64,000 bases of DNA from Duganella sp. 1411 (GTDB lineage Bacteria; Pseudomonadota; Gammaproteobacteria; Burkholderiales; Burkholderiaceae_D), in the NCBI RefSeq assembly GCF_017833525.1, contig NZ_JAFICD010000001.1, positions 1,240,001 through 1,304,000 of the forward strand. The letters are read 5' to 3'. The notes below the pieces were generated by a model. That model saw only the letters and a list, made by a program, of their open reading frames with translations, was not told where the DNA came from and did no database searches. The translations under genes were made by a program, and so were the position numbers. Below, piece by piece: positions 43,175 through 51,149 of the stretch (positions are counted from its first letter, which is position 1; the number at the start of each line of letters is the position of its first letter).

Positions 43175-44475
43175 GGCGCCCCGCCTGCCCCGTCCCGCGC
43201 CGCGCCGCGCTGGCCGCCGCTATCGCCACCTTGGCCGCGCTGGCCGGGTTCGCGTTCGCCGCCGGCCCGCAGGCGCCGCCGCGCGCCGTCGACGAGGTCG
43301 AAGTGCTGCATTTCTGGACCAGCGGCGGCGAGGCGGCGGCGCTGGCCAAGCTCAAGGCCACCTTGCGCGCCGAGGGCCACAACTGGAAGGACTTCACGGT
43401 GGCCGACGGCGGCGGCGGCCTGGCGATGATGATGCTCAACTCGCGCGTCGTCTCCGGCAACCCGCCGACCGCCGCACAGATCAAGGGCGCGGCGATCCAG
43501 GAATGGGCGCGCAACGACCGCCTGGCCAGCATCGACGAGGTGGCGCGCGCCGACCAGTGGAACACGCTGCTGCCGGCCACCGTCAGCGACACGATGAAGT
43601 ACCACGGCCGCTACATCGCCGCGCCGCTCAACGTGCATCGGGTCAACTGGCTGTGGATCAACCCGGCCGCGCTCAAGAAGGCCAACGCCAAGCCGCCCGC
43701 CACCTGGGACGAGTTCTTCGCCGTCGCCGACGCGATGAAGAAGGCCGGCCTGGTGCCGGTCGCCCACAGCGGCCAGTCGTGGCTCGACATGGGCGCCTTC
43801 GAGAGCGTGGCGATCGGCGTCGGCGGCGTCGAGTTCTACAAGCGCGCGTTCCTGCGGCTCGAGCCGTCCGCGCTGGTCAGCCCGGAGATGGAAAAGACGC
43901 TGGCCACCTACAAGCGCCTGAAGAGCTACACGGCCAACACCGGCGCCGGCCACGACTGGGTGGCGGCGACCGCCATGCTCACCAGCGGCCAGGCCGGCAT
44001 GCTGATGATGGGCGACTGGGCCAAGGCCGAGATGCGGGCGGCCGGCAAGCGCCCCGGGGTCGACGTGCTGTGCGTGCCGATGCCGGACACGGCCGGCGCC
44101 TTCACGTTCGACATCGACGCGCTGGCCATGTTCCAGGTCAACGGCCGCGACAAGCAGGCCCAGCAGGATCTGGCGCGGGCCGTGATGGACAAGGATTTCC
44201 AGCAGGAGTTCAACCTGGCCAAGGGCTCGATCCCGGTCCGGCTCGACGTCAAGCTGGACAAGTTCGACGACTGCGCCAAGCGCTCGGGCGCCGACTTCAA
44301 AAGCAGCGCCCGCCGCGGCACCCTGCTGCCCAGCCTGGCCCACGGCATGGCGCAGCCGTCGCACACGGTGGCGCGGATGTGGGACGTCATCAGCCAGTTC
44401 TGGGCCCAGGACAAGATGAGCGCGCGCGAGGCGATGGCCAGGCTGGCCGAGGCCGCGCGCGCCGACGCCCGCTGA
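43171..44475 (+). CDS. Periplasmic sugar-binding protein (ABC-type, family 1)
   Basis: 434 residues from GTG 43171, giving signal peptide PRRAALAAAIATLAALAGFAFAAG. Solute-binding family 1 features: EVLHFWTSGGEAAAL, PLNVHRVNWLWINPAALKKA, PATWDEFFAVADAMKKAG and GQAGMLMMGDWAKAEM, closest in style to glucose/mannose-binding proteins. No permease or ATPase gene follows: the next gene is a CMD protein 98 bases on. Translational coupling to the kinase suggests a sensing rather than transport role. Confidence 0.88.
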   Translation: MRRPACPVPRRAALAAAIATLAALAGFAFAAGPQAPPRAVDEVEVLHFWTSGGEAAALAKLKATLRAEGHNWKDFTVADGGGGLAMMMLNSRVVSGNPPTAAQIKGAAIQEWARNDRLASIDEVARADQWNTLLPATVSDTMKYHGRYIAAPLNVHRVNWLWINPAALKKANAKPPATWDEFFAVADAMKKAGLVPVAHSGQSWLDMGAFESVAIGVGGVEFYKRAFLRLEPSALVSPEMEKTLATYKRLKSYTANTGAGHDWVAATAMLTSGQAGMLMMGDWAKAEMRAAGKRPGVDVLCVPMPDTAGAFTFDIDALAMFQVNGRDKQAQQDLARAVMDKDFQQEFNLAKGSIPVRLDVKLDKFDDCAKRSGADFKSSARRGTLLPSLAHGMAQPSHTVARMWDVISQFWAQDKMSAREAMARLAEAARADAR

Positions 44476-44573
44476 CGCCCACGCACGATACAAACCGACA
44501 CACTCGCACGGCAGCGGCCGGCATATAGTATCTCCAAGTAATCCCAACCCGATCACACCTGGAGAGTAACGAT

Positions 44574-45140
44574 ATGCGTCTGCCCCTGATCGCCCCGGCC
44601 GAATTGAGCGCCGAACAAAAACCGCTGTACGACGATATGCGCAAGGGTATCGCCAGCAATTTCAACGCGTTCAAGAGCGAACGGGAGGACGGCGCCCTGA
44701 TGGGGCCGTGGAATCCATGGCTGCACCAGCCGGCGATCGGCAAGGCGATCTGGGACCTGACCCTGGCGATGACGGCCGGCGCCGTGCTGCCCGACAATGT
44801 GCGCCAGATCGTGATCCTGGTGGTGGGCGCGCGCTACGGCGCCGCCTACGAGCTGTACGCCCATGTGGCCGTCGCCGAGCACGAGGGCATGGCGCCGGCG
44901 CGCCTGGGTGCGCTGGTGGCCGGCCTCAAGCCGACCGACCTGTCGACGAACGAGAACATCGGCTTCGACTTCTCGTACGCGCTCAGCCGGGGCGGCGTGC
45001 TGCCCGAGCCGCTGTACCGGCAGGCGGTGGAGGCGTTCGGCCAGACCGGCACCAACGAGCTGATCTATTTAGTCGGGCTGTACGCGCTGGTCTCGACCAC
45101 GCTCAACGGCTTCAACGTGCCGGTGCCCGAGCGTGAATAA
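44574..45140 (+). CDS. Carboxymuconolactone decarboxylase (CMD) family protein
   Basis: 188 residues of the helical AhpD-like fold (LAMTAGAVLPDNVRQIVILVVGARYGAAYELYAHVAVAEHEG). The Cys-x-x-Cys pair of peroxidase-type AhpD proteins is absent; the region reads ELYAHVAVAEHEG. It therefore looks like the cysteine-less branch with a decarboxylase or binding role. A GGAGAG ribosome site is present. It overlaps the following patatin gene by 8 bases. Confidence 0.85.
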   Translation: MRLPLIAPAELSAEQKPLYDDMRKGIASNFNAFKSEREDGALMGPWNPWLHQPAIGKAIWDLTLAMTAGAVLPDNVRQIVILVVGARYGAAYELYAHVAVAEHEGMAPARLGALVAGLKPTDLSTNENIGFDFSYALSRGGVLPEPLYRQAVEAFGQTGTNELIYLVGLYALVSTTLNGFNVPVPERE

Positions 45141-46314
45141 GCGCGACCCCAGCCAGCCGCGCGGCCCGCGGCCGATCACCGGCAGCGCCCGGCGCGGCCG
45201 CGTCGAGTTCGAGAACGTCGCGCTGGTGCTGCAGGGTGGCGGCGCGCTGGGCGCCTACCAGGCCGGCGTCTACGAAAAATTGCTGGAGATCGGCGTCGAT
45301 CCGACCTGGCTGGCCGGCATCTCGATCGGCGCCATCAACAGCGCCATCATCGCCGGCAACGCCCGCGAACACCGGGTCGCGCGCCTGCGTGAATTCTGGG
45401 ACCAGGTCAGCGCGCCGGGCGGCGGCTTCCCCGGCGGCCCGTTCGACGCCTGGGCGCTGCCGGACGTCCAGCGCGGCTGGCTCAACCAGTTCGCCGCCGG
45501 CAACGTCCTGATGCAGGGCGTGCCCGGCTTCTTCCGCCCGCGCGTGCCCTCGCCGCTGCTGTCATGGAACGGCGCCGGCACCAGCTACTACGACACCGAA
45601 CCGCTGCGCGCCACGCTCGAGCGGCTGGTCGACTTCGACCGCATCAACGCCCGCGAGACCCGGCTCAGCGTGGGCGCGGTCAATGTCCGCACCGGCAACT
45701 TCGCCTACTTCGACAACGCCGTCGACAAAATCGGCCCGGAGCACATCATGGCCAGTTGCGCGCTGCCGCCCGGCTTCGATTCGGTCGAGATCGACGGCGA
45801 GCACTACTGGGACGGCGGCATGGTGTCGAACACCCCGCTCGACTGGGTGCTGTCGGCGTGCTCGTCGCTCGACACGCTGGTGCTGCAGGTGGACTTGTGG
45901 AGCGCGCGCGGCCAGTTGCCGACCGATATGGCCAGCGTGGCCACGCGCATGAAGGAGATCCAGTATTCGAGCCGCACCCGCAACGCCACCGACGCCTTCC
46001 GCCGCCTGGAGCAGTTGCGCACGCCATTCAAGCAATTGCTGGCGCTGATGCCGGCCGAGCTGGCGGCCTCGCCGCAGGCGCTGCTGCTGGTCGACGAGCT
46101 GGAGCCGGCGCTGTACAACATCGTCGAGCTGGTGTACCGCTCGGCGACCTACGAGGGCCAGTACAAGGACTTCGAGTTTTCGCGCCGGACCATGACCGAG
46201 CACTGGCAGGCCGGGCTGGCCGACGCCACCAGGACCTTCGCGCACCAGGAGATCTTCCGCCTGCCGCGCGCCGAGGACAGTCCGGCCCACTACGACTTCC
46301 TGACCGTTAAATGA
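45133..46314 (+). CDS. Patatin-like phospholipase with DUF3734 C-terminal region
   Basis: 393 residues starting at GTG 45133. Oxyanion loop VLQGGGALGAYQAGVYE, nucleophile Ser in GISIG (GxSxG) and catalytic Asp in DGGMVSNTPLDW make a complete patatin dyad. The C-terminal third matches the DUF3734-type extension (FEFSRRTMTEHWQAGLADA). No signal peptide, so cytoplasmic, with a lipid acyl-hydrolase role. Overlaps the CMD gene by 8 bases at the start and the convergent old-yellow-enzyme gene by 8 bases at the end. Confidence 0.9.
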   Translation: MNKRDPSQPRGPRPITGSARRGRVEFENVALVLQGGGALGAYQAGVYEKLLEIGVDPTWLAGISIGAINSAIIAGNAREHRVARLREFWDQVSAPGGGFPGGPFDAWALPDVQRGWLNQFAAGNVLMQGVPGFFRPRVPSPLLSWNGAGTSYYDTEPLRATLERLVDFDRINARETRLSVGAVNVRTGNFAYFDNAVDKIGPEHIMASCALPPGFDSVEIDGEHYWDGGMVSNTPLDWVLSACSSLDTLVLQVDLWSARGQLPTDMASVATRMKEIQYSSRTRNATDAFRRLEQLRTPFKQLLALMPAELAASPQALLLVDELEPALYNIVELVYRSATYEGQYKDFEFSRRTMTEHWQAGLADATRTFAHQEIFRLPRAEDSPAHYDFLTVK

Positions 46315-47422
46315 GCTCCGCCAGCGCGGCGGCGTCGAAACCCTTCAGGCTTTCGTGCTCGCCGCGCTGGACCTTCGCGGTCCAGGCGGGGTCGCTGATC
46401 AAGGCGCGGCCGACGGCGATCAGATCGAACTCGTCGCGCTCCATGCGCTCGACCAGGCGGTTCAGACTCATGGTGCCCGAGCCCTTGCCCTGGAAGGCGT
46501 TCAGCACGTCGCCATCGAGGCCGACCGAACCCACGCTGATGGTGGTCGCGCCGGTCAGCTTCTTGGCCCAGCCGGCGGCGTTCAAGCCGTTCTCGCCATC
46601 GACTTCCGGGAACTCCGGTTCCCAGAAACGCCGCTGCGAGCAATGCAGCACGTCCACCCCGGCCTCGACCAGCGGCAACAGCCAGTCCGACATCGCCGCC
46701 GGCGTCTCGGCCAGGCGCACGGTCAAGTCCTGCTGCTTCCATTGGCTGACCCGCATGATGATCGGGAACTCGGCGCCGACCGCCTTGCGCACCTCCGCCA
46801 CGATCTCCCTGGCGAAACGCGACCGCTCCTTGAGCGTCGCGCCGCCGTAGCGGTCGTCGCGCAGGTTGGTACCGGCCCAGAAGAATTGATCGATCAGATA
46901 GCCGTGCGCGCCGTGGATCTCCACCGTGTCGAAGCCCAGCCGCTTGGCGTCGGCCGCCGCCTTGCCGAAGGCGGCGATGGTGTCGGCGATGGCGCTGTCG
47001 CCCATGGCCTGGCCGCGCGCCGCGCCGGGGGCGTTCAGCCCGGACGGGCTTTCGACCGGCGCCTCGGGCTCCCACTCGCCGGAGCGGACCGCGCCGGTGT
47101 GCCACAGCTGCGGCCCCATGCGCCCGCCGGCGCCGTGCACGGCGTCGATCACGCCTTTCCAACCGGCCAGCGCCGCCTCGCCATGGAACATCGGAACGTT
47201 GGGCTCGTTGCGCGACGCGGGCCGGTCGACCACGGTGCCTTCGGACAGGATCAGTCCGACCTGCCCGGCCGCGCGGCGCTGGTAGTACGCGGCGTTGGCC
47301 TCGTTGGGCACGCCGTTGGGGGAGAAGTTGCGCGTCATCGGCGCCATGACGATGCGGTTTTTCAGCTCAAGCGACTTGATGGTGAGTGGGCGGAACAGCA
47401 CGTTCGTATCGATGGAAGTCAT
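46307..47422 (-). CDS. Old yellow enzyme-family NADH:flavin oxidoreductase
   Basis: 371 residues of the FMN-dependent TIM barrel: KNRIVMAPMTRNFSPNG, PQLWHTGAV, the substrate-binding FDTVEIHGAHGYLIDQFF, and DLIAVGRALISDPAW. Active-site tyrosine/His pattern fits ene-reductases or xenobiotic reductases that reduce electrophilic alkenes with NAD(P)H. Divergent from an HxlR regulator, the usual redox- or quinone-responsive partner for such enzymes. Confidence 0.9.
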   Translation of the reverse strand: MTSIDTNVLFRPLTIKSLELKNRIVMAPMTRNFSPNGVPNEANAAYYQRRAAGQVGLILSEGTVVDRPASRNEPNVPMFHGEAALAGWKGVIDAVHGAGGRMGPQLWHTGAVRSGEWEPEAPVESPSGLNAPGAARGQAMGDSAIADTIAAFGKAAADAKRLGFDTVEIHGAHGYLIDQFFWAGTNLRDDRYGGATLKERSRFAREIVAEVRKAVGAEFPIIMRVSQWKQQDLTVRLAETPAAMSDWLLPLVEAGVDVLHCSQRRFWEPEFPEVDGENGLNAAGWAKKLTGATTISVGSVGLDGDVLNAFQGKGSGTMSLNRLVERMERDEFDLIAVGRALISDPAWTAKVQRGEHESLKGFDAAALAELI

Positions 47423-47455
47423 AAGGTGGACTCAATTGTTGTTGGAGTCTGCATG

Positions 47456-47501
47456 GTATATGAAATATACTTGGAGTCAATTAGGCACCTTGTGGTGCCT
47501 A
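47456..47501. promoter_or_regulatory. HxlR operator region between OYE and hxlR-type gene
   Basis: TAGGCACC (47482-47489) and GGTGCCTA (47494-47501) form a perfect palindrome around TTGT. A second palindrome GTATATGAAATATAC (47456-47470) lies beside it, and TTGGAGTC is repeated at 47442 and 47471. Within a 101-base divergent gap these are strong candidate sites for the HxlR protein. Confidence 0.65.
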
Positions 47502-47523
47502 GGTATAGACAAGGAAACCACCG

Positions 47524-47922
47524 ATGACCGATATTCCAGAACAATGCTTCTCCGCCGACTGTCCGGGCCGCGCGCTGTTCGACCAGATTTCCGATAAATG
47601 GTCGATGATGGTGCTGGTCGTGCTTGAAGAGGAGCCGGTTCGCTTCAACGCCATCAAACGCCGCCTGGGAGGCGTGACTCAAAAGGCGCTGACCCAATGC
47701 CTGCGCAGGCTAGAGCGGAATGGGCAGGTCTCGCGCCGTGTGATTCCGGTGTCGCCGATCGCGGTGGAATACGAGATCACGCCGCTCGGGCGCACCCTGC
47801 TGCTACCGTTAAAGGCGATGCACGAGTGGACGATGACCAGGCTGCCCGAGGTGGAACAAGCCCGGCAGGCCTTCGACCGGCGCAACCCGGCCCAGGACCC
47901 GCCGACGCTCAGCGCGCCGTGA
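47524..47922 (+). CDS. HxlR-family transcriptional regulator
   Basis: 132 residues with the HxlR winged helix: ALFDQISDKWSMMVLVVLEEEPVRFNAIKRRLGGVTQKALTQ region, LRRLERNGQVSRRVIPVSPIAVEYEITPLGRTLL. Two Cys near the N-terminus (EQCFSADCPG) could be a redox or electrophile switch as in HypR/YodB-type members. Divergent from the old yellow enzyme gene, which it probably controls. The 3' end overlaps the sedolisin gene on the other strand by 14 bases. Confidence 0.92.
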   Translation: MTDIPEQCFSADCPGRALFDQISDKWSMMVLVVLEEEPVRFNAIKRRLGGVTQKALTQCLRRLERNGQVSRRVIPVSPIAVEYEITPLGRTLLLPLKAMHEWTMTRLPEVEQARQAFDRRNPAQDPPTLSAP

Positions 47923-50011
47923 TCGTCACCGGGATGGTAACGGTGGAACTGACGCCACTGCCATTGGTCGCGACCACTTTCAGCTGATAACCGCCGGTGA
48001 CAGGCGCCGCCCACAGCATCGAGATCGTGCCGCCGCTGGCCGAGAACATCATGCCCAGCGGCGCGCCGGAGATGGAAACCGACATCGATTTGCTGCCCGC
48101 ATCGGTAACGCTGAAACTCCCGCTCAACACCCGCCCCGCCACCCCGGTCAAGGCGGTGGCCTTGATCACTGGTCCGCCGGTGCCGGCGCTGGCGGTGGTC
48201 GTGGCGGTGCCGGCGGGCGCGACCACCACCGTGTAGACGCCGGAACCGCTCAAGCCGTTCACGCCGTCCTTGGCGGTGACGGTGACGCCGTAGGTACCCG
48301 CCACCGGCGCCGCCCAGCCGACCACGCCGGCGCCGCTGATGGTCATGCCGGCGGGGGCGCCCGACAGCGAATAGGTCACCGCGTTGGTGGACGTGACCGA
48401 GGCTGTGAACGTCAGCGCCGTGCCGGCCTTGCCGTTGATGGTCGCCGCCGTCACCACCGGCGCCGTTTGCACGGTCAGGCCGGACAAGGTGCCCAGCAGG
48501 GAGCTGGCCTTCGGCGTGCCCAGGCCGGACGGCGCGTCGTAGCCGGTCTTGGCGGCGCAGGTGGTGCAAGTGCCGTGGCTGCCGGCGGTGACGTCGGCGA
48601 ACACGCCGGCATAGCTGCCCGGCACGCTGGCGATTTGCGTGTACAGCGCGGCGTGCGGCGCGCCCAGCGCAGCCTTGGCGTTCTGGGCCCGCAGCGCGTT
48701 GGCGACGGCGATCAGGCCGGCCCATTGCGGCGTCGCCAGGCTGGTGCCGCCGACGCTGGTCCATTTGACGGTGGTGGTGCCGGAGGCGATCAGCGCGACG
48801 TACTGGCCGCTGTTGGGGTCGGCGTTGAAGGCGACGTCGGCGACCGTGCGGCGGCTCGTGCCGTCCATGCCCGGCACGGCGGCGCTCTGGTAGGCCGGCT
48901 TTGCCACGTAGGCGCTGGTGCCGCCGCCGGTGCCGGACCACACCACTTCGGAGCGCGCGGCGCCGCTATAGGTGAGCGTGGTACCGCCGACCGCCAGCAC
49001 CTTGGCCGACACCGAGGGCCACGCCACGCCGGCGCCGGAGTCGCCGGTGGCGGCCAGGTAGCTCATGCCGGCCGCCGAGAAGGTAGCGTCCGCCGAACCG
49101 GTGCCGGCGCTCTCGGCGCCGCCAAAGCTCATCGACACGACGCCCGGGCCCATGTTGTTGGCCAGCTTCACGCCGCCCAGCAGATTATCGTAGCTGGGGC
49201 TGTTCGCCTCGATCAGCACGATGCGCGCCAGCGGCGCGGTGGCGTGCGCCCATTGCACATCGAGCGCGATCTCGGTGGCCCAACCGGCATCGTACGGCGG
49301 CACGGTGGCGGTCATCGCGCCGGCGGCCGTGCTGTACACCACGGAAAATTCGCAGGCGGTGCGCGAGGCGGCCGGCAGCGGCAGGCTGGCGCCGGCGGCG
49401 ATGGCCTTGGTGGCGCAGGCCGGCAGACCGAACTTGCTGTTGAAGGCGGCCAGTTCCGCCGCGACGTTGGGATCGTGCCGGGCGTCGACGATATAGATGG
49501 TCTGGCCGGCGCCGAGCTGCGCGGCCTGGGTGGCGGTCAGGTTGGTAAAACTGGCCGGCAGTGTCGGCAGGCCGTAGGCGGCGCGGATCTGCGCCGGGGT
49601 GTAGGTGGCGACGGTGCCGCCGGTCGCCGCCGGCAAGGCCGTGCCGTCGGTCGACGAGGCGGCGCGGGCGGCCAGGCGCCGGGGCAATTCCTGCATCGTC
49701 AAGCGGCGCGTATCGACGTTGCGGTATTCATAAGGCACGGTTTGCCGATGGACCGCGACGGGCACGGGCGCGCCGGCCTCGACGCTCTCCGGCGTGTCCA
49801 GCACCACCGGCGCCATATGGAAGGAAGGCAGCGCCAGCAGTTGAGCGTCCTCGGCGGACAGGTCGCCGTTCTCCAGCACCAGCACCGTGGACGCGGTCGC
49901 CAAGGGGCTGGCTTGCAGCGGCCCCGTGTTGGCATTGGTGTCGGTGTTGCCGCCCCCGCAGGCGCTGAGCAAGGCGGCGACGCAGGTGATCGGAAGCAGG
50001 TAATGGCGCAT
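47909..50011 (-). CDS. Secreted sedolisin-family (S53) serine peptidase lipoprotein with two Ig-like domains
   Basis: 700 residues from ATG 50011, which starts a lipoprotein signal MRHYLLPITCVAALLSACGGG. A propeptide-like region precedes TPAQIRAAYGLPTLPASF, where mature sedolisins start. Catalytic Glu and Asp lie in GWATEIALDVQWAHATAP, and Ser in GGTSLATPQWAG. C-terminal to the protease are two putative Ig-like (He_PIG-type) repeats (APVVTAATINGKAGTALTF and GPVIKATALTGVAGRVLSG). It digests proteins outside the cell, usually at acidic pH. A perfect palindrome lies upstream. Confidence 0.9.
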   Translation of the reverse strand: MRHYLLPITCVAALLSACGGGNTDTNANTGPLQASPLATASTVLVLENGDLSAEDAQLLALPSFHMAPVVLDTPESVEAGAPVPVAVHRQTVPYEYRNVDTRRLTMQELPRRLAARAASSTDGTALPAATGGTVATYTPAQIRAAYGLPTLPASFTNLTATQAAQLGAGQTIYIVDARHDPNVAAELAAFNSKFGLPACATKAIAAGASLPLPAASRTACEFSVVYSTAAGAMTATVPPYDAGWATEIALDVQWAHATAPLARIVLIEANSPSYDNLLGGVKLANNMGPGVVSMSFGGAESAGTGSADATFSAAGMSYLAATGDSGAGVAWPSVSAKVLAVGGTTLTYSGAARSEVVWSGTGGGTSAYVAKPAYQSAAVPGMDGTSRRTVADVAFNADPNSGQYVALIASGTTTVKWTSVGGTSLATPQWAGLIAVANALRAQNAKAALGAPHAALYTQIASVPGSYAGVFADVTAGSHGTCTTCAAKTGYDAPSGLGTPKASSLLGTLSGLTVQTAPVVTAATINGKAGTALTFTASVTSTNAVTYSLSGAPAGMTISGAGVVGWAAPVAGTYGVTVTAKDGVNGLSGSGVYTVVVAPAGTATTTASAGTGGPVIKATALTGVAGRVLSGSFSVTDAGSKSMSVSISGAPLGMMFSASGGTISMLWAAPVTGGYQLKVVATNGSGVSSTVTIPVTITAR

Positions 50012-50076
50012 GGCGGTCTCTCGGAGGTGGTATCCGGCCTGGATGATCGCCGGATTCATGCCTATGCTACCATTAA

Positions 50077-50092
50077 ATTTCCACGTGGAAAT
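50077..50092. promoter_or_regulatory. Perfect 16-bp palindrome upstream of the sedolisin gene
   Basis: ATTTCCACGTGGAAAT lies 66 bases before the sedolisin start in an otherwise AT-rich gap. It is a likely operator; the half-site TTTCCA also occurs, differently spaced, at 32481-32554. Confidence 0.55.
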
Positions 50093-50170
50093 AATTGATG
50101 ATGTAAAAGCGTGTTAAATATGCGACCCGTCAACGGGCCGGGTTGGCGGCCCGATGATCGAACCCGCGCT

Positions 50171-51076
50171 TCAGCGATCCCACGGCGGGACGCCGGCGAA
50201 CTCCTGCGCCAGGAAATCGATCATCACGCGCACCTTGGCGCTCAGGTGGCGCCGGCTCGGATAGACCGCCAGCACGTCGATGTCGGGCAAGTCGTATTCC
50301 GGCAACACGCGCACCAGGCGCCCCGCCCGCAAGTCGGCGCCGATCAGAAAGGTCGGCTGCCAGATGACGCCGCCGCCGGCGACGGCCACCGCGCGGGCGG
50401 TGTCGCCATTGTTGGTGTGCATCGCGCAGTTGACCTTGACCACGTCCGGCTTGCCCGAGCGCTGGCTGAAATGCCACTCGTCGGCCGTGGCCGCGTAGCG
50501 ATAACCGATGCAGCGGTGCGCGGCCAGGTCCTGGGGTACCTTGGGGACGCCGTGTTTTTCAAGATACGCGGGCGCGGCGCAGCAGATGTTTTGCGACGTC
50601 GCCAGCTTGCGCGCCGCGTGCGAGGCCGAGCCGGCGCGGGAGATGCGGATCGCCATGTCGTAGCCCTCCTCCACGATGTCGACCACGCGGTCGATCAGCG
50701 CCACCTCCAGCTCGATGCCGGGATGCAGGTCCATGAACTTGCCCCACAACGGCGCCAGCTGCAGCACGCCGAAACTGAGCGGCGCGTTCAGCCGCAGCAC
50801 GCCGCGCGGCGTGCCCGACGTGGACGAGGCGATCGCTTCGACCTCGGCCATGTCCTCGACGATGGTTTTGGCCCGTTCGTAGAGCGCGTCGCCGCTTTCG
50901 GTCAGCGACATCTTGCGCGAACTGCGGTTGAGCAGCCGGGTGCCGAGGTGGCTCTCCAGATCGGCGATGATGCGCGTGACGTTGGCCGGCGATGTGTCGA
51001 GCGCGTCCGCCGCCCGCGCGAAGCCGTTCTTGCGCACCACCTCGACAAACACTTCCATCGCCCGCAACCTATCCAT
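50171..51076 (-). CDS. LysR-family transcriptional regulator
   Basis: 301 residues from ATG 51076 (MDRLRAMEVFVEVVRKNGFARAADAL is split over the helix-turn-helix), with a G-rich ribosome site; an ATG-equivalent at 51091 has none. The DNA-binding region TSPANVTRIIADLESHLGTRLLNRSSRKMSL is followed by a substrate-binding domain (PRGVLRLNAPLSFGVLQLAPL). This CrgA-like subgroup often regulates a neighbouring oxidoreductase gene, but neither neighbour fits; the target is unknown. Confidence 0.9.
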   Translation of the reverse strand: MDRLRAMEVFVEVVRKNGFARAADALDTSPANVTRIIADLESHLGTRLLNRSSRKMSLTESGDALYERAKTIVEDMAEVEAIASSTSGTPRGVLRLNAPLSFGVLQLAPLWGKFMDLHPGIELEVALIDRVVDIVEEGYDMAIRISRAGSASHAARKLATSQNICCAAPAYLEKHGVPKVPQDLAAHRCIGYRYAATADEWHFSQRSGKPDVVKVNCAMHTNNGDTARAVAVAGGGVIWQPTFLIGADLRAGRLVRVLPEYDLPDIDVLAVYPSRRHLSAKVRVMIDFLAQEFAGVPPWDR

Positions 51077-51149
51077 GCCCGCCCCGGTCATTCACAAAAG
51101 CTGAATATACCACCGTTGGCCACGGCCGGCACCGCATGCCGGCCCTAAG

